Part shown: in pieces, positions 3,492-5,823 of the stretch
Layout of the letters: each line of letters begins with the position of its first letter
Position numbering within the stretch: the first letter of the stretch is position 1
DNA from: Solirubrobacterales bacterium 70-9
GTDB lineage: Bacteria; Actinomycetota; Thermoleophilia; Solirubrobacterales; 70-9
Reading direction: 5' to 3'
Length of the DNA stretch: 5,823 bases
Assembly (NCBI GenBank): GCA_001898095.1
Contig: MKSH01000088.1
Location: 11,197-17,019, forward strand
The notes under the pieces: model-generated
The model's database searches: none
Seen by the model: the letters and a program-made list of their open reading frames with translations, nothing else
What the model was told of the DNA's origin: nothing
Position numbers and translations under genes: made by a program

Positions 3492-5823
3492 ATGCTCGGC
3501 ACCCCGCGTTCCCGTTCGTCCCTGTCCTTCGCCGCACTCTTCGGAGCGCTGGCCGCCCTCCTCGCCCCGGCCGCCACGGCCGGCGCCGCGACGACGGCAT
3601 CGCTCTCCCCGGCGCTGGCCACGCTCGCCGAACCGCAGGTGGCGGCGAAGTCCGTCGCCGGCCAGGACGCCGCCCTCGGCATCGTCGGCTCCGGTCCCGG
3701 AACGCTCGCCCGCAGCCACGGCGACGTGATCGTCGAAGCCCACTTCGCCGGCGGTGCGATCGCGGCGATCCCGGCGGGCGAGGAAGCGGGAGCCCGGGGC
3801 CTCGACGCCGCCCGCCGGTACCAGACGCTGTCGCTGGCGGTCGATCCGGTCGACATCGACAGCCTCGCCGCCGTCCCCGGGGTCGCGGCGATCACCGCCG
3901 CGGTCACACCGCAGGTCTCCGACCTCGGCGGCCCCGGCACCGCCGCGGTCCAGTCGAACGGGCTCTGCGAAGGGGGCTCGGTGATCACCCAGGGCCTCGG
4001 CCAGCTGAAAGTCGACCTCGCCCGCGCCGCCTACAGCACCCGCGGCGCCGGCGAGACGATCGCGGTGATCTCCGACTCCTTCGACTCGGCGAGCACCGCG
4101 AACGGCAACCCGGTCCCCTTCCACGCCCACGAAGACGAACTCACCAACGACCTGCCCGGCCCGGCGAGCACCTGCAGCGATCAGCAGTTCCCGGTCAACG
4201 TGATCGCCGAAGCCCCGCCGGGGCTGAAGCCGACGAGCTACACCGACGAGGGACGGGCGATGCTCGGGGTGGTCCACGACCTGGCTCCGCACGCGCAGCT
4301 CGCCTTCGCCACCGGCGCGCCCACCGAAACCGTCTACGCGCAGAACATCGAAAAGCTGGCGGCGCCGGTCAGCGCCGGGGGTGCCGGGGCCGACGTGATC
4401 GTCGACGACCTCAGCTACCAGACCGAGCCCTACTACCAGGACGGTCCGATCGTCGCGGCGATCAAGCGGGTGACCGAAAAGGGCGTCCTCTACTTCAGCG
4501 CCGCCGCCAACGAAAACCTCTTCAACGCCGCGGGCGAAGAAATCTCTTCCTGGGAAGCGCCGAAATTCCGCTCCTCGGCCAGCTGTAACGCCAAAGTCGT
4601 CGAATTCCTGGACGAAGCGCTGGCGAGCGAAGGAAAAGGTCCCTACGAACCGGAATGCATGGACTTCGACCCGGGCGGCGCGGTCGACACCGAATTCGGG
4701 ATCACGGTCGAACGCGAACGGCCGCTGCAGCTCTTCCTCCAGTGGGCGGAACCGTGGTACGGGGTGAAATCGGACTACTTCGCCTTCCTCGTCGCCGGCA
4801 GCGGCGCGAGCGAAGCGATCGTCGGCGAAGGCGGCAGCAACGAAGGGCTGAGCCCACAGCCGATCGCCGGGGCCGAATGGCTGAACCCGACGGCCTCGAC
4901 CCAGGAAGTCCGCCTGGTGATCGCCCGCTGCGCCGGCACCTGCAATCCGGCCGCCTCGAAAACGGTCGAAACGCCGATGAAGCTCCAGTTCGCCGAGGAC
5001 GGCGCCGGCGTCCTCGACACCGAGTATCCGAAAGGGAAAGTCGAAGCCCCCGACGTCGTCGGCCCGACGATCTACGGCCACGACGGCGCCGCCGTGGTGA
5101 ACACGATCGCGGCAGTCGACTGGCGCGAATCGAACACCGCGCCGAAAGCGCCGGAGCCCTACTCCTCGCGCGGCCCGGTGACCCACCTCTTCGCGCCCGT
5201 GGACGGCGTCACCCCGGCGGCGAAACTCGGCTCGCCGGAAGTGATCTCGAAGCCCGACATGACCGCCACCGACTGCGCCTCGACCACCTTCTTCGGCGAA
5301 CTCGTGCCCGGCGTCGGCTACCAGTTCTGCGGCTCCTCCGAGGCCGCCGAGCACGCCGCCACGATCGCCGCGCTGATGCAGCAGGGAAATCCGCTCGCGA
5401 CGCCATCCCAGATCTCCAATGCGCTGAAATCGACGGCGACGAAATTCACCGAAGTGAAATCGCCCTTCGACGTCGGCGCCGGGATGGTGAACGCGCTCGC
5501 CGCGATGACCGCGGTCGGCGCTTCGCCGGTGAACGATCCGCCCAGCCACGTCGTCGCCTCGGTGGAAGAAGAAGAAAAAGCGCCGGCGCCGACGGTGACG
5601 ATCACCAAGGGCCCGAAAGCGCTGGGCAAGGAAAACCGCCCGACCTTCGAATTCACCTCCAATCGCCCGGTCGCCTTCATCTGCCAGGTGGACGGCGGCG
5701 CGACGCAGCCCTGCGCCTCGCCCTTCGTCGTGCCGAGCGTGCTGGCCGACGGCGGCCACGGCTTCGTCGTCACCGCCACCGACGCCCAGGGCCGCAAGGC
5801 CTCGAGCGGCGTCTACACCTTCA
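3492..5823 (+). CDS. Secreted subtilase-fold serine peptidase-like protein, tandem paralog 2 (3' partial)
   Basis: This is the second predicted exported S8/S53-like protein. 777 residues are visible and the frame is still open at the window edge. It starts at ATG 3492 with a Sec signal peptide (R6, R8, hydrophobic 11-26, Ala-rich cleavage near 30-33). The prodomain-like segment (VIVEAHFAGG, then IDSLAAVPGVAAI) is followed by D195 (VISDSFD), E253 (DEGRAM) at the His position, N340 (AAAN) and S616 (GSSEAAEH). E253 to N340 is 87 residues, as in paralog 1, and N340 to S616 is 276, so the long insert is retained. The eight catalytic-domain cysteines (159, 228, 365, 389, 480, 484, 595, 613) correspond one-to-one with paralog 1. 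The linker is short and acidic, with four consecutive Glu at 692-695. The Ig-like domain begins near 697, with C731/C741 at the same spacing as paralog 1. Two motif deviations stand out: E620 replaces the usual Pro after the catalytic Ser, and the oxyanion motif is AAAN, not AAGN. Reduced or altered activity is possible. Confidence 0.87.
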   Translation, partial: MLGTPRSRSSLSFAALFGALAALLAPAATAGAATTASLSPALATLAEPQVAAKSVAGQDAALGIVGSGPGTLARSHGDVIVEAHFAGGAIAAIPAGEEAGARGLDAARRYQTLSLAVDPVDIDSLAAVPGVAAITAAVTPQVSDLGGPGTAAVQSNGLCEGGSVITQGLGQLKVDLARAAYSTRGAGETIAVISDSFDSASTANGNPVPFHAHEDELTNDLPGPASTCSDQQFPVNVIAEAPPGLKPTSYTDEGRAMLGVVHDLAPHAQLAFATGAPTETVYAQNIEKLAAPVSAGGAGADVIVDDLSYQTEPYYQDGPIVAAIKRVTEKGVLYFSAAANENLFNAAGEEISSWEAPKFRSSASCNAKVVEFLDEALASEGKGPYEPECMDFDPGGAVDTEFGITVERERPLQLFLQWAEPWYGVKSDYFAFLVAGSGASEAIVGEGGSNEGLSPQPIAGAEWLNPTASTQEVRLVIARCAGTCNPAASKTVETPMKLQFAEDGAGVLDTEYPKGKVEAPDVVGPTIYGHDGAAVVNTIAAVDWRESNTAPKAPEPYSSRGPVTHLFAPVDGVTPAAKLGSPEVISKPDMTATDCASTTFFGELVPGVGYQFCGSSEAAEHAATIAALMQQGNPLATPSQISNALKSTATKFTEVKSPFDVGAGMVNALAAMTAVGASPVNDPPSHVVASVEEEEKAPAPTVTITKGPKALGKENRPTFEFTSNRPVAFICQVDGGATQPCASPFVVPSVLADGGHGFVVTATDAQGRKASSGVYTF
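3954..3973 (+). repeat. 20-bp exact match to 1454-1473
   Basis: This is the second copy of the duplicated SNGLCEGG-coding segment, in the same codon register as in the upstream paralog. Confidence 0.8.
5261..5295 (+). repeat. 35-bp exact match to 2725-2759
   Basis: This is the second copy of the identical TATDCASTTFF-coding segment near the catalytic Ser. All codons, including synonymous positions, are the same as in the upstream paralog. Confidence 0.85.

Noticed and set aside
3492..3600. Tat signal peptide in paralog 2
   Set aside because: The n-region has single arginines (R6, R8) but no twin-arginine motif.
2203..3729. 508-codon + strand open frame spanning the end of paralog 1 and the start of paralog 2
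   Set aside because: It is an out-of-frame Arg/Pro-rich translation that crosses the real stop and start codons. No motif is recognisable.
3345..5759. Long minus-strand open frame opposite paralog 2
   Set aside because: It has the same shadow character (Arg/Gly/Phe/Asp-rich, no domains), arising because the rare codons TTA, CTA and TCA are absent from the sense frame.

Overview
The window is about 5.8 kb of high-GC, gene-dense DNA with all genes on the + strand. Composition, protein style and especially the short C-terminal Ig-like domain with a Cys-x9-Cys pair suggest a GC-rich actinobacterium, most likely Thermoleophilia (Solirubrobacterales-like). That placement is an inference from family style, not from a marker gene.

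Layout. (1) Bases 1-965 hold a CorA-family divalent-cation transporter that lacks only its extreme N-terminus. It carries GQN in place of the usual GMN signature and a Pro/Gly-rich insert. (2) Bases 1007-3430 encode a complete 807-residue secreted subtilase-fold protein. It has a signal peptide, a prodomain-like segment, a catalytic domain, a long internal insert, a Ser/Thr-rich linker and an Ig-like C-terminal domain. (3) From 3492 past the right edge lies a second, paralogous secreted protein of the same architecture, cut off inside its Ig-like domain (777 residues visible). Intergenic gaps are 41 and 61 bases. No rRNA, tRNA, CRISPR array, insertion sequence or convincing terminator is visible.

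The two subtilase-like genes are a diverged tandem duplication. All ten mature-region cysteines are conserved in order. Subtilisin's Asp, oxyanion Asn and Ser can be located in both. The usual HGT histidine position instead reads Glu (DEGRAM), which resembles the Glu-based chemistry of sedolisins (S53) on a subtilisin-like framework.

The most interesting non-coding signal is a matching bipartite element before each of the two genes: T(A/C)AA, 15-16 bases, GTCGATAC, then exactly 9 bases to the ATG. It resembles the sigma-28 (FliA/WhiG/SigD) consensus TAAA-N15-GCCGATAA. If real, both secreted proteins are co-regulated by a motility- or development-type sigma factor and are translated from leaderless or nearly leaderless mRNAs, independently of corA.
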